Origin: Defluviitaleaceae bacterium
GTDB lineage: Bacteria; Bacillota; Clostridia; Lachnospirales; WQUN01
Assembly: GCA_009785605.1 (NCBI GenBank)
Contig: WQVY01000001.1
Coordinates: forward strand, 1 to 64,000
Direction: 5' to 3'
Length of the DNA: 64,000 nt
Of this stretch, positions 47,656 to 57,960 are shown piece by piece. The position numbers and the translations under genes were made by a program. The notes under the pieces were generated by a model, which worked only from the letters and a program-made list of their open reading frames with translations, was not told where the DNA came from and did no database searches. Position 1 is the stretch's first letter. Each line of letters opens with the position of its first letter.

Positions 47656-48996
47656 ATGGGGGAGATGAAGGTAATGCGCCAATACCATATCCGGGGAAAT
47701 ACCCGGGTAGCGGGGCAAATTGCAGTGGGCGGCGCCAAAAACGCCGTACTGCCTATCCTTGCTGCCGTGTGCCTAAACAAAGGTGAAAGCGAAATCCACA
47801 ATTGCCCAAGGATTGCCGATACATTTATTTCAATTAAGATTTTAAAACATATCGGCTGCCGCGTCGAGTTTACAGGAAATACTTTGTATGTAGACGCTTC
47901 CAATATAAGCGTAATTGATATCCCCGAAGACTGGGTCAGCCAAATGCGCTCATCTATCTTGTTTATGGGGGCCATGCTTGGGCGTACAGGCCAGATTAAT
48001 ATCGCTTACCCCGGCGGGTGCGACCTTGGGGAGCGGTCTATTGGTTATCATATCGAAGGTTTGCGAGCGATGGGGGTCGAGATAATTGTCGACAACGATA
48101 TCCTACGCTGCAAGGGGAAACTAAAGGGCGCAAACATACAACTGGCATCGGCCAGTGTAGGCGCGACAGAGAATCTTATGCTGGCCGGTGCGCTCGCAGA
48201 TGGCACAACAGTTATTGCCAACGCCGCAAAAGAGCCAGAAGTTGTAGACTTGGCACGTTTTTTAAATAGCATGGGTGCGTATGTACATGGTGCCGGGACA
48301 GATAAAATTATTATCGAAGGCGTGCAAAAGTTTACCAGCACAACTTACCGCGTCATGCCGGACCGCATTGTTGCGGGGACATACATGGTTGCCGCTGCCA
48401 TGACCGGTGGCGAAATAAACTTGACCAATATCAGAGCGCATGACTTGGCACCCACGTCATCTGAGCTTATAAAAATGGGTTGCAAAATCAACTACGGCAC
48501 AGGCAATATCACAATAAAAGGGCCACAGCGGTTGAACCCGCTACAGTACTTGGAAACAGCAGAGCACCCTGGCTTCCCTACAGACATGCAAGCGCAATTT
48601 GTGGCAGCTCTGGCCCTTGCCGATGGGCATAGTACGGTGCTAGAAAGGATTTACGAGTCTAGGGATGCCCACGCAAAAGGGCTCAACCTTATGGGTGCAG
48701 ATATTGGCGTACACTCCTTGCCAGCAAACGCAACATCTAAGAAACGTACGCTGTTTGAAATACAGGGGCAGCCTGTGCTTACAGGCGCAGTAGTAGAAGC
48801 AAACGACCTACGCGGTGGTGCGGCACTGGTTTTGGCAGGTATTGCCGCCCAAGGCGACACAGTTGTACAAAATGCCCACTATGTAGAGCGTGGCTACGAA
48901 TGCATAGAGAAGGATTTGTCCAGTATTGGGGTGGACATATGCTTGGAGGTTTTAGAAGATAAAAAACCTTTATCGGTATCATCAAAACCGGAATAA
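47656..48996 (+). CDS. murA: UDP-N-acetylglucosamine 1-carboxyvinyltransferase
   Basis: GGAKNAVLPILAA, PGGCDLGERSIGYHIEGLRAMG, FPTDMQAQFVAALALADG, NDLRGGAALVLAG. Confidence 0.96.
   Translation: MGEMKVMRQYHIRGNTRVAGQIAVGGAKNAVLPILAAVCLNKGESEIHNCPRIADTFISIKILKHIGCRVEFTGNTLYVDASNISVIDIPEDWVSQMRSSILFMGAMLGRTGQINIAYPGGCDLGERSIGYHIEGLRAMGVEIIVDNDILRCKGKLKGANIQLASASVGATENLMLAGALADGTTVIANAAKEPEVVDLARFLNSMGAYVHGAGTDKIIIEGVQKFTSTTYRVMPDRIVAGTYMVAAAMTGGEINLTNIRAHDLAPTSSELIKMGCKINYGTGNITIKGPQRLNPLQYLETAEHPGFPTDMQAQFVAALALADGHSTVLERIYESRDAHAKGLNLMGADIGVHSLPANATSKKRTLFEIQGQPVLTGAVVEANDLRGGAALVLAGIAAQGDTVVQNAHYVERGYECIEKDLSSIGVDICLEVLEDKKPLSVSSKPE
48967..48989 (-). repeat. 23-bp interspersed repeat, copy E (within murA 3' end)
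   Basis: Minus strand GGTTTTGATGATACCGATAAAGG; encodes PLSVSSKP of MurA tail. Confidence 0.65.
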
Positions 48997-49067
48997 ATCC
49001 GATTTCGGCATAGCTGGACGGCTTCTTAGTTAATACGATATAAGCGCCCAAAACAGCAATTATTAGA

Positions 49068-49112
49068 CCCTAGCACAAGCGTTCCCATACTTGTGCCAGG
49101 GTCTTTTGCTAT
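49068..49112 (+). terminator. Terminator after murA
   Basis: AGACCCTaGCACAAGcgttcccataCTTGTGCcAGGGTCTTTT. Confidence 0.85.
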
Positions 49113-49263
49113 TAACCAGACTCCTAGGATGATTGTATATCGCTGATATAAGATATATAATTACTTTGCTACATATCTTTGCTACACACCATTGACAATA
49201 TTACATGATTCTTGCATAATCATGCAAATAATATGAATAAATATTCAAGGAGGGAGTTTTACA

Positions 49264-50673
49264 ATGAATGAATCATCTAAACCCCGGCAAATTGATATTA
49301 TTAAGTTTGTCGTCATGTCCGTAATTGGCGTGTTTTTATTTATGGTGCCGCTGCCTGTATGGTCATATGCAGGTGATGGCGAGTACACCCGTACATTCAA
49401 CATCCCGCTTGGTATTGCCCTGCGCTGGTTGGGTACTACCATCAACAGCATACAGGTTAACGGGTTTGGCCTGTTATTCCTATTTGCTGTAATTATTATT
49501 ACGCTTTCATTCTTGGCGACGGTACTTGCATATCTGCTTAAACCGGCCTTTATTATGGAAAGCGAAAAGCTCAAAAGGGTCTTCTTAAGTGCCCCTATCT
49601 ATTTAGTAAGTAAAGCCGTGGCCGTAGTTGTTGCTTGGATGGTGTTTTTAAACATTGGGCCAGAGTGGCTTATTGGCGAATGGTACGGCGGTGGCCTTAT
49701 GATGGGCCTCATTGCCGGCAGTGGTGGGCTTATTGCTATATTTATAGTTGTAGGTATTGCCATCCCCATACTCACAGACTTTGGCCTGATGGAGTTTTTG
49801 GGGACTCTTATCCGCAAAGTTGTACGTTTTTTGTTTACATTGCCAGGACGCTCGTCAATTGACTTGTTTGGCTCTTGGTTTAGTTCTTCTGCTGCTGGCG
49901 TAATAATTACAAGAGACCAGCACGAAAAAGGCTATTACACCCACCGTGAAGCATCTGCGATTTGTGTTAACTTTGAATTGGTATCTTTGCCGTTTACGTT
50001 TGTTGTCGCCAGCACAATAGGCATGACAGGGCACTTTGGGTTATTCTACTTAGTCATATGCGTAACTGCAATTTTGCTTGCAATGGTAATGCCCCGCATA
50101 TGGCCCCTTAACCGGATAAAAGACGAATATCTCCCTGAAGTAGGCAAACAAATAGAAGAAGAAGTACCAGAGAACGCATCCATGTTCAACTGGGCTGTTG
50201 ACCTTGCGGGTAAAAGAGCTGGCCGCACCGGTGCTAAGGATGTTGTAAAATCCGGCCTTTCTAATTGGCTAAATATTTTTATGGACCTTATCCCGATAAT
50301 CTTGGCCTGGGGAGCCATTGCTGTAATACTTGAAGCACAAACCCCTGTCTTTGACTGGCTGTCATGGCCCTTTGCGCGCTATCTAGAGCTGCTGCGTGTG
50401 CCATACGGTGCAGAATATGCACCAGCCACAATTGTAGGGTTTATAGACATGTTTATCCCAGCGCTTTTGCTTGGCTCTGCACCACTAGAAACCCGCTTCA
50501 TACTCGGCGCACTGTCTATTGTACAAATAATTTATCTAGCAGAAACGGGTATACTAATACTAAAGTCCAAAATGCCGCTTAACATTGGGCATCTGGCGAT
50601 ATTGTTTGTGATGCGTACGGTATTTGCGCTACCTATTATTGTATTACTAACTCGTATATTGCTAAGGGCATAA
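49264..50673 (+). CDS. YjiH-like nucleoside-recognition (Gate) domain membrane protein
   Basis: Multi-TM protein with GLFYLVICVTAILLAMVMPRIWPL and FIDMFIPALLLGSAP motifs. Confidence 0.75.
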   Translation: MNESSKPRQIDIIKFVVMSVIGVFLFMVPLPVWSYAGDGEYTRTFNIPLGIALRWLGTTINSIQVNGFGLLFLFAVIIITLSFLATVLAYLLKPAFIMESEKLKRVFLSAPIYLVSKAVAVVVAWMVFLNIGPEWLIGEWYGGGLMMGLIAGSGGLIAIFIVVGIAIPILTDFGLMEFLGTLIRKVVRFLFTLPGRSSIDLFGSWFSSSAAGVIITRDQHEKGYYTHREASAICVNFELVSLPFTFVVASTIGMTGHFGLFYLVICVTAILLAMVMPRIWPLNRIKDEYLPEVGKQIEEEVPENASMFNWAVDLAGKRAGRTGAKDVVKSGLSNWLNIFMDLIPIILAWGAIAVILEAQTPVFDWLSWPFARYLELLRVPYGAEYAPATIVGFIDMFIPALLLGSAPLETRFILGALSIVQIIYLAETGILILKSKMPLNIGHLAILFVMRTVFALPIIVLLTRILLRA

Positions 50674-50794
50674 ATCCTACACCTGCAAATATACAAATAG
50701 TTGCCTTGATAAAAGACCGCGCATATGCGCGGTTTTTTGCATATATTCCCAGCATCATTTCACCAACGTTTGACCTTTCATATTTGTATTTATA

Positions 50795-51292
50795 GTGAAG
50801 GGAGTTGAGGTCATGGCGAATTCTTTGTCGCGTACGGGCAAAGATATTGCGGAGGTTTATAACCGCCACAAGGATATGGTCTACCGTATTTGCTTTGCTT
50901 ACATGAAAAACACTGCAGATACAGAAGACATCATCCAAGAGGCATTTGTCCGCTTAATAAAGGCCGGAACTGATTTTACAAGTCATGAACACGAAAAAGC
51001 ATGGCTTATCCGAACGGCGACTAACTTGTGCAAAAACAACTTTAAGCACTGGTGGCGTAAACGCGAAAATATAGAAGACCACGCTAATTTACAAGCCCAA
51101 AACGAATTTGAGATAGACGAGACATTTAAACTAATAATGTCTTTACCAGGCAAGTACAAGACGGTCGTATATCTTTATTATTACGAGGGTTATGACAGCG
51201 TTGAAATTTCAAGGATTCTTAGTAAGCCGCAGTCTACGGTCCGCTATCTACTTTCTAATGCGCGTAAGGCCCTTCGCGAAATAATTATGTAA
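50795..51292 (+). CDS. RNA polymerase sigma factor, ECF/sigma-70 family
   Basis: YNRHKDMVYRICFAYMKNTADTEDIIQEAFVRLIKA; YLYYYEGYDSVEISRILSKPQSTVRYLLSNARKAL. Confidence 0.95.
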   Translation: MKGVEVMANSLSRTGKDIAEVYNRHKDMVYRICFAYMKNTADTEDIIQEAFVRLIKAGTDFTSHEHEKAWLIRTATNLCKNNFKHWWRKRENIEDHANLQAQNEFEIDETFKLIMSLPGKYKTVVYLYYYEGYDSVEISRILSKPQSTVRYLLSNARKALREIIM

Positions 51293-51311
51293 ACTGTCTA
51301 TCAATTGTGAG

Positions 51312-52148
51312 GTGATTTTGGTGAAAAATAAAATATTTGACTCGTGGAATAAAATAAAGCCTAGTGATGCTACACACGAACGTATAATTAACAATATCAG
51401 CTACCAGTTATACTATGGTAAAAAAAATGTCAAGAAAACGCCTACCTGGAGGGTTTTTGTACCTGTTGCGGCATGTTTGTTTATGGTGCTGTCGCTGGCT
51501 TTGACTATCCCGTACTTTTTGCATAATAGTGGTGGTGATACCGGGCATATTGTCATCCCACATGTACCTGATGATGATGTACTTATAACACCGCTACCCG
51601 GCGCACCGCCACTGGATATAAGCCAACCCATTACCCCCTTAAACCCAGCAGATATCTTAACATTTGAGCAAGCAATCACGGACCCTTACTTTGGTATGTT
51701 TATCCCTGATTATATACCGCAGGGTTTTGACTTCGAATATGCTTGGCGGTTTGGCGAGCATGACGGCAACAGCCTTACTGCATTTTGGCAAGCCGAGATG
51801 CTGCATAACATCAGTTGGCATATAACCATGTTAGATGACCACAACCGCAGCCTCATTGTTTCTGTTAACGACCGCGAAAAGTTTGATTTATCGCTTTACC
51901 CTATCCCATGGGCAGCATCTGTCCCAAGGGAGCTTGTACAATATGTTATGAACCCCGTATTCCTGGCAGAGGAGCTTAGCTTAGATGTTGTCCAGGCCAG
52001 GGCAATACAAGGGCGCGGCAGAAACCCAGGTGACTCTAATTGGCAAATAAATTTTAGCGTGCTTATTGACGATATAGTTATAAGACTCGACACCTACGGT
52101 GTTTCACCAGAACAGGTTTGGGAGATGTTTTTACCACTTATAGGATAA
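51312..52148 (+). CDS. Membrane-anchored protein downstream of sigma factor, putative anti-sigma factor
   Basis: N-terminal cytoplasmic region, single TM (RVFVPVAACLFMVLSLALTIPYFL), large extracellular part. Confidence 0.7.
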   Translation: MILVKNKIFDSWNKIKPSDATHERIINNISYQLYYGKKNVKKTPTWRVFVPVAACLFMVLSLALTIPYFLHNSGGDTGHIVIPHVPDDDVLITPLPGAPPLDISQPITPLNPADILTFEQAITDPYFGMFIPDYIPQGFDFEYAWRFGEHDGNSLTAFWQAEMLHNISWHITMLDDHNRSLIVSVNDREKFDLSLYPIPWAASVPRELVQYVMNPVFLAEELSLDVVQARAIQGRGRNPGDSNWQINFSVLIDDIVIRLDTYGVSPEQVWEMFLPLIG

Positions 52149-52182
52149 ACTTCATTAAACACCATCATTGACTTTTCATCTA

Positions 52183-52222
52183 AGATGTGATATATTTGCC
52201 ACGTTACAAATATATCACATCT
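52183..52222. promoter_or_regulatory. 16-bp perfect inverted repeat directly upstream of RBS
   Basis: AGATGTGATATATTTG-ccacgtta-CAAATATATCACATCT followed by CAAGGAGG. Confidence 0.75.
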
Positions 52223-52237
52223 CAAGGAGGAGTCATT

Positions 52238-52585
52238 GTGAACTATGTATTAAAAATAAAGCAACCAACCATTTTAGGCTTTCTTGGATTTTTTGGTTTC
52301 ATGGCATTTTTCGGGTTCCCTATCGCTGGTGTTGCCTTCACCTTTTTTGGGTTTTTCTTCATCGGGCGTTTGACTAAAGAAAAAACAGATGAGCGACTTA
52401 TTAACAATTTCAAAAGGGGTATGCAAATAACAGCACGTTTGGGAACATTGTCGTGTTTCTTTGTCCTATTTGCACTGCATTTGGGGGCATCATCAGGCAC
52501 TGTTTTGCTATGGGGCTCTGTAGGTTTGGGTGTTATTTCTGCGTTGGGTGATGCTTTAGCATACTTCTTCGACAAGAGGGGGTAG
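52238..52585 (+). CDS. Small membrane protein (DUF3796-like)
   Basis: GTG start after AGGAGG; MNYVLKIKQPTILGFLGFFGFMAFFGFPIAGVAFTFFGFFFIGRL. Confidence 0.7.
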   Translation: MNYVLKIKQPTILGFLGFFGFMAFFGFPIAGVAFTFFGFFFIGRLTKEKTDERLINNFKRGMQITARLGTLSCFFVLFALHLGASSGTVLLWGSVGLGVISALGDALAYFFDKRG

Positions 52586-52594
52586 TATAATACG

Positions 52595-52795
52595 ATGGCA
52601 ACATTCATATGCAAACTCAAGGAATACAGGGCCCTGGCAGACATAACCCAAGAACATCTTGCAGAAATGGTCAACGTGCGAAGGGAAACAATAATCCGTT
52701 TAGAAGCAGGGAAATATAACCCGTCATTAAAACTGGCTATTGATATTTCAAGAGCGGTTAACGCACCCATTGAGGAAATATTTATTTTTGACTAG
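52595..52795 (+). CDS. XRE-family helix-turn-helix regulator (YozG-like)
   Basis: [59 protein letters not shown]. Confidence 0.93.
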   Translation: MATFICKLKEYRALADITQEHLAEMVNVRRETIIRLEAGKYNPSLKLAIDISRAVNAPIEEIFIFD

Positions 52796-53633
52796 GACTA
52801 GGACTAGTAACCGGGTATGGATACATGACTTTAGCATGGGATTTTTTTATTATTTCCCGCTCTAACTCCCTACCAGTACGCTTGTCTATAGTTTGTTTTA
52901 CAATGGTATTTTTTCTAAAATAATGTTCGCCTATTTGTTCAAAATGCGCATCTTCTTCTATGATGTGATAGCTGTTTTCTTGTGCTAGATTGACACGCAA
53001 CTCACCACATAGGTGTGTTTGTGTTAGGTGAGTAAGGACTTGAAACGTGGAGTCGGAATTATTTTTGAACCGGTAATCCAAATAATTGTACACAATAGAC
53101 GTACCGCATCCAAAGGGTACTTTGCGGCCATAATCGGGGAAAAGGTCTACCCCGTCGTGGTGATGGTGCTCTATTATTTCCAGTGGGCTATGTAGTACCA
53201 ACCAGTGTATAAGGTTGGTATATTGGCACATGCCGCCGCCTATGCCCCGGGCAGGCTTGCCAGAGGATATGGTTAACCCCTCTTTATAACCTTTACCCTT
53301 AGTGCATGGGCCTACTAGCTGCCAAAACGAAAATGTTTCGCCAGGCTTAACCAACACGCCGTTTATCTTTGGCGCAGCTATGCTTAGGTTTGCGGCCTTG
53401 TTATCTTGCAATTGCATATCTACATCCCCAAGCCGCCGCCGTATTAGTGATGTATGCTTGTAAAGTATTATGGGCAGGGGGGCGGCTTTTGTTTTTGCAA
53501 ACTTGGTGGGCGAAAAGATATTTTTTATGTGCCGTATCAGCCGCATTTTTCGCAAAGAAATTGCGTATGTTAGCGGGCTTATTTCGCAAAACAGCTTGCG
53601 TTTTGCGGTAGGCTTCACATCCATTTTACCCAT
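52782..53633 (-). CDS. VanW family protein
   Basis: [64 protein letters not shown]. Confidence 0.92.
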   Translation of the reverse strand: MGKMDVKPTAKRKLFCEISPLTYAISLRKMRLIRHIKNIFSPTKFAKTKAAPLPIILYKHTSLIRRRLGDVDMQLQDNKAANLSIAAPKINGVLVKPGETFSFWQLVGPCTKGKGYKEGLTISSGKPARGIGGGMCQYTNLIHWLVLHSPLEIIEHHHHDGVDLFPDYGRKVPFGCGTSIVYNYLDYRFKNNSDSTFQVLTHLTQTHLCGELRVNLAQENSYHIIEEDAHFEQIGEHYFRKNTIVKQTIDKRTGRELEREIIKKSHAKVMYPYPVTSPSPSQK

Positions 53634-56027
53634 CTATTCGCCCTTCATGGCCTTGCGGTGGTATGACCTTAACCTACGATAAACTTTGCCATGGACTGTA
53701 TCGTGTGGGTAAAGCGTGCCACTGCCCGCCGGCACGCCGGTTAGTATTTCTATCCCTTCGTCTACATGAGCTATTGGGTATATGTGGAACAACCCGTCAC
53801 GTACTGCTTCTATTACTTCGTCTTTAAGCACCAAGTCACGTATATTGCGGGTAGGGATTATTACACCCTGCGCACCTGTCAAACCGCGTTTCTTACATAG
53901 GTCAAAGAAACCTTCCACTTTATATGTCGCACCGCCAATAGGCTGGATCTCCCCGTATTGGTTTATAGAGCCGGTGACGGCAATGTCCTGCCTTATAGGC
54001 AGCCCGGACAGTGCGCTCAGCACCGCAAACAACTCAGTAGAAGACGCGCTGTCGCCATCTATTCCATTGTAGTTTTGCTCGAAACAAATGCGGCAGCTAA
54101 GTGTTAAAGGGAAGTCTTGGGCATAGGTATGCCCGAGGTAACCAATCATCACCTGTACACCCTTATCGTGGATAGAGCCTGACATTTCGGCTTCTTTTTC
54201 GATATTTACTATTCCAGCCTTGCCCATGTATGCCGTCACTGTTATGCGTGATGGTTTGGCAAATGCATAATCACCCGTATCCAGTACTGCCAGGCCATTT
54301 ATTTGGCCTATTTTTGTACCGTCTGTGTCTATCATAATCGTGTCGTCTTCGATTAATTCGGATAATTTTTCCTCGTACATGTTTAGACGGTAATCACGTT
54401 TGGTTATCGCCTTTTTTATATGTTGTGCCGTCACAGCCATGGCATTGTCCATCCGTGCCCAGGCGGTAGCTTCTGCTAGTATCTCTGTTAGGCGGCTAAA
54501 ACGGGTTGTTAGGCGGTCTTTGCGCTCGGCCAGTCTTGCGGCGTATTCTATTAGCCGCCCTATTGCTGTGTTATCAAAGGGCAGTGCTTTTTCGCGGGCA
54601 GCCCAGTCATGTATAAAACGGCTCATTTCTGTCATATTTTCGTGGTTTAACTGCATTTCGTAGTCGAAATCTACACGTACCTTAAATAGTTTTTCGAAGT
54701 AGTCGTCATATGTCCATAGCAAGTCATAGTAGTATCCGTCACCCACCAATATGATTTTTACATCTACAGGGATAGCTTCTGGTTTTATGCCGCTAACTGC
54801 CACGCCTGTTGTGTATTCGCGCAGCGGCTCTGTTACAATCTTTCCTGTTATAAGGGTACGGCGCAGAGTTTCCCATGCATGGGGGCTGCCAAGTACGTCT
54901 TGGGTCTGCAAAATGAGATACCCGCCGTTTGCAGCATGCAAGAGCCCCGGCTTGATTTTCATAAAGTCAGTGGAGAAATTACCAAACTCGTTGTCATACT
55001 CAATTTCACCTACCAAGTTTGTATGGCTTGGGTTGTAATCAACCACAACCGGTGCCCCTACTTGGTTGGAGTTATCGGTTATCACGTTTACCTTATAACG
55101 AGTTAATATGTCTTCGTTGGATTTTTTGCTGTACCAGGGCATAATGGCCTGCATGGCATCTTCTTCTTCGGCGCCATCGGCAACAAACTCTGCCAAATTT
55201 TCCAAAATATCTTCTTTTACGGCCTTTAGGTAGGCTAACAGTGATGGCTCATGCGCGAATGTTTCCATTATGTCATTCATATGATGCCCTACAGTAAACA
55301 AGCCTAAAGCGTACTCTAGCTCCTCTACTTCTTTTTTTGTTCTTTTATCATAGTCGCGAATTTGCCGCATTACATCTGCAGCACGTTTTTGGATTGAAAT
55401 AGAGTTCTCCGAAATATTATCTTTCTCCTCTTGTGAAAGAGCATCGAACTGTTCTTCGCTTATTACTTCACCATCTACTATGGGCATAAAATATATGCCG
55501 CTATTTGTATTTTTTACACCAAAATGTTGTTCGCGGGCTTCCTCTGTCATCTCTTTTATGATTTCGTCCCGCTTGGATTTATATATGTCTATGACTTCGT
55601 TCTTTTTTTGTTCGTGGTCTTTGGCCGCGAAGGTCTTGGGTAGCTCGCTTGTTAGGCGGTTTATTAGCTCGCTCATGCTGTCTTTTAGGTTGCGCCCCGT
55701 ACCGGGGGGTAGGGTTAGGAGCATAGGACACTTTGGGTTTTCGAAGTTATAAACATAACAAAGGTCCGACGGGGTTGGGCGGGCTGATGCGATTTTGCTT
55801 GCGTATTCGCGTGCAAAAGTCGTACGACCTGTGCCTGTAGCACCTGTGATGTAGATATTGTAATGCTTATCCTTCATTTGCAAGCCAAAATGCAGGGCTT
55901 GGGAAGCGCGTGTTTGGCCAATTAGCTCTTTTTTTGTTTCTGGTTGTGCTTCTACATCGTGGCCATCATAAAAATATTTTAGGTCCTGCCATGTTAACTC
56001 TCTTGGATCTGCTTTGCTTTGAGTCAT
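53634..56027 (-). CDS. Lon-related AAA+ ATP-dependent protease
   Basis: ITGATGTGRTTFAREYASK; protease part NYNGIDGDSASSTELFAVLSALSGLPIRQDIAVTGSINQYGEIQPIGGATYKVEGFFD. Confidence 0.93.
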   Translation of the reverse strand: MTQSKADPRELTWQDLKYFYDGHDVEAQPETKKELIGQTRASQALHFGLQMKDKHYNIYITGATGTGRTTFAREYASKIASARPTPSDLCYVYNFENPKCPMLLTLPPGTGRNLKDSMSELINRLTSELPKTFAAKDHEQKKNEVIDIYKSKRDEIIKEMTEEAREQHFGVKNTNSGIYFMPIVDGEVISEEQFDALSQEEKDNISENSISIQKRAADVMRQIRDYDKRTKKEVEELEYALGLFTVGHHMNDIMETFAHEPSLLAYLKAVKEDILENLAEFVADGAEEEDAMQAIMPWYSKKSNEDILTRYKVNVITDNSNQVGAPVVVDYNPSHTNLVGEIEYDNEFGNFSTDFMKIKPGLLHAANGGYLILQTQDVLGSPHAWETLRRTLITGKIVTEPLREYTTGVAVSGIKPEAIPVDVKIILVGDGYYYDLLWTYDDYFEKLFKVRVDFDYEMQLNHENMTEMSRFIHDWAAREKALPFDNTAIGRLIEYAARLAERKDRLTTRFSRLTEILAEATAWARMDNAMAVTAQHIKKAITKRDYRLNMYEEKLSELIEDDTIMIDTDGTKIGQINGLAVLDTGDYAFAKPSRITVTAYMGKAGIVNIEKEAEMSGSIHDKGVQVMIGYLGHTYAQDFPLTLSCRICFEQNYNGIDGDSASSTELFAVLSALSGLPIRQDIAVTGSINQYGEIQPIGGATYKVEGFFDLCKKRGLTGAQGVIIPTRNIRDLVLKDEVIEAVRDGLFHIYPIAHVDEGIEILTGVPAGSGTLYPHDTVHGKVYRRLRSYHRKAMKGE

Positions 56028-56087
56028 TTATTAATTCATGCCTCCTTCGTCGGCGGAAAAATCTGTGTTGCGGATTTAGTACATATA

Positions 56088-56525
56088 TCATATATATTTC
56101 CACATTATTACGGCATCTTCGGTAGGGTCCCTATAAAAGTCCCGCCTATAGCCTTCCACTTTAAAGCCGTACTTATGATACAGAGCCATTGCAGCGCGGT
56201 TGCCTATACGTACTTCCAGGGTTATGCCAACTATCTCGCGGGCAGTTGCTACAGTTATTAGGCTGTTAATCATGGCCGAGCCTATACCTTTGTGCCGATA
56301 ATCTTCGTGTACAGCTATATTGCAAATGTGCCCTTCGTCTACTATATGCCGCATTATTGCATAGCCCGCTACATATTTATCATGCAAGGCTGCTATGCAA
56401 ATTGTACGCGGCTGATTTATTTCGTCTAGTATGTCATTACACGACCATGGGTCAGAAAACGAGTGGCACTCTATTGCGTGAATCGCTTGTATGTGGGCAG
56501 CAGTCATGGGGACTATCGTAATCAT
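56088..56525 (-). CDS. rimI: Ribosomal protein S18-alanine N-acetyltransferase
   Basis: GNAT family; GHICNIAVHEDYRHKGIGSAMINSL; ATGA overlap with tsaB. Confidence 0.9.
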   Translation of the reverse strand: MITIVPMTAAHIQAIHAIECHSFSDPWSCNDILDEINQPRTICIAALHDKYVAGYAIMRHIVDEGHICNIAVHEDYRHKGIGSAMINSLITVATAREIVGITLEVRIGNRAAMALYHKYGFKVEGYRRDFYRDPTEDAVIMWKYI

Positions 56526-57280
56526 AGCGTAGCCGTTGGCTTTATTTGCGGGTCGCGGATGTATATTAGCTCCGGCTGGGTGGCAAGTTTGCCTGTACTG
56601 TCCACAGCCATGTTGGAAACTTGATGCATCGCGCACAACCCTATGCTGGAAGGACGCTGGCGGTTATTGTTGGCCGGTGCAAATGTTACACCTGGGGCTA
56701 CGGCTATAATCTCTGGTTTATAAGCATCAGCACCATCTCCCAATAAAACTGCATGGGTGCTTAGCTCCCCTACCCTATCCATAACCTCGCTTATGGGAGC
56801 GGCAAAGTAGTCTGTTATCCGTTCAAGCTCACCCAATTGCCCAAAGCGATATATTGCTGCATATACCTGCCCGCGACGGGCATCCATCATAGGGACTACT
56901 ACCCCCTCCAGCACATGCGCATCATGATTCGTTTCTCCATGACCTATCATACCTAGCATATTGTATGCCAGCGAATCCAGAGTAGGAACCGCAACAGCAG
57001 GTTTGTTTATACTCCGCGCCAACCCCAAGGCTGTTGCGGCACCTATTCGTATCCCTGTAAATGACCCAGGGCCAGCTGTATAGGCGATATAATCCATATC
57101 CGCAAGCTCTTGCCCCGAAAGTGCAAACAACCTCTCGACAGCCGGCATAAGAATTTCGGAGTGGTGCCAGGCTTTGGGGCCGCTTTTGGCGTTTATCATT
57201 ATCTCGCCTATAGCTATGTATTCATCAACTATGGCGGCACCGGCTTGCTTGCCGGTCGTGTCTAAAGCTAATATTTTCAC
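56522..57280 (-). CDS. tsaB: tRNA threonylcarbamoyladenosine biosynthesis protein TsaB
   Basis: MKILALDTTGKQAGAAIVDE, YTAGPGSFTGIRIGAATALGLA. Confidence 0.94.
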   Translation of the reverse strand: MKILALDTTGKQAGAAIVDEYIAIGEIMINAKSGPKAWHHSEILMPAVERLFALSGQELADMDYIAYTAGPGSFTGIRIGAATALGLARSINKPAVAVPTLDSLAYNMLGMIGHGETNHDAHVLEGVVVPMMDARRGQVYAAIYRFGQLGELERITDYFAAPISEVMDRVGELSTHAVLLGDGADAYKPEIIAVAPGVTFAPANNNRQRPSSIGLCAMHQVSNMAVDSTGKLATQPELIYIRDPQIKPTATL

Positions 57281-57308
57281 TTAGTTATCTCCCTGTTGTG
57301 TATCAATA

Positions 57309-57395
57309 GACTTCTCTGGAAACTTCCTTTGCGGCCAAAAAATCTTAGGCATTAGCAAGTTTTTTGGCCGCCTATTCGGAGATTCCGGAGAAGTT
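57309..57395. repeat. Long imperfect inverted repeat between Nudix gene and tsaB
   Basis: ACTTCTCTGGAAACTTCCtttGCGGCCAAAAAA...TTTTTTGGCCGCctattcGGAGATTCCGGAGAAGTT. Confidence 0.75.
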
Positions 57396-57947
57396 AAATA
57401 GCCTTGCCTGATGCAGAAGTTTGTTATAAAGGTAAATGTCGTTGTCACTAAATATACCTTCGCTTATTGCGCTTACAGGAAACCATTTAACCGCACTATT
57501 TTCATCCGGTTTTGTAACCGGTATATCATTTTCATCAGCAACGAGTATATAAGCAACCGATAAATGAAGATGACCGTTTACATACACACCCCTTCTTATA
57601 TGACCCAGCACAGGTAATATATCAATGGACACTATTTTATTAGAAAGGGGTTTTACAGTTACCCCCGTTTCTTCATATGCCTCTTTTACTGCCACATCCA
57701 AAAGATTTTGGTTACCGTCTGCGTGGCCGCCGGTCCATGTCCACTGGTTACGTAAGTTGTGATGTATCATAAGCATCTTGTCTGCGGTATGGTTTAGTAT
57801 TAGGCTAGAACTTGTTATATGTGCGATATCATTCCTTAAGAGGACGGTTTGTGGGAATAATTTTATACAGTCCAATATTACTTTTTTGTCTTGGGCTTCT
57901 TGTTCGTTTTTGGGAATATAGCTGTTTATTTCATTGATATAGCTCAT
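57372..57947 (-). CDS. NUDIX hydrolase
   Basis: GGHADGNQNLLDVAVKEAYEETGV Nudix box. Confidence 0.92.
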   Translation of the reverse strand: MSYINEINSYIPKNEQEAQDKKVILDCIKLFPQTVLLRNDIAHITSSSLILNHTADKMLMIHHNLRNQWTWTGGHADGNQNLLDVAVKEAYEETGVTVKPLSNKIVSIDILPVLGHIRRGVYVNGHLHLSVAYILVADENDIPVTKPDENSAVKWFPVSAISEGIFSDNDIYLYNKLLHQARLFNFSGISE

Positions 57948-57960
57948 ACTTACACCCCCA

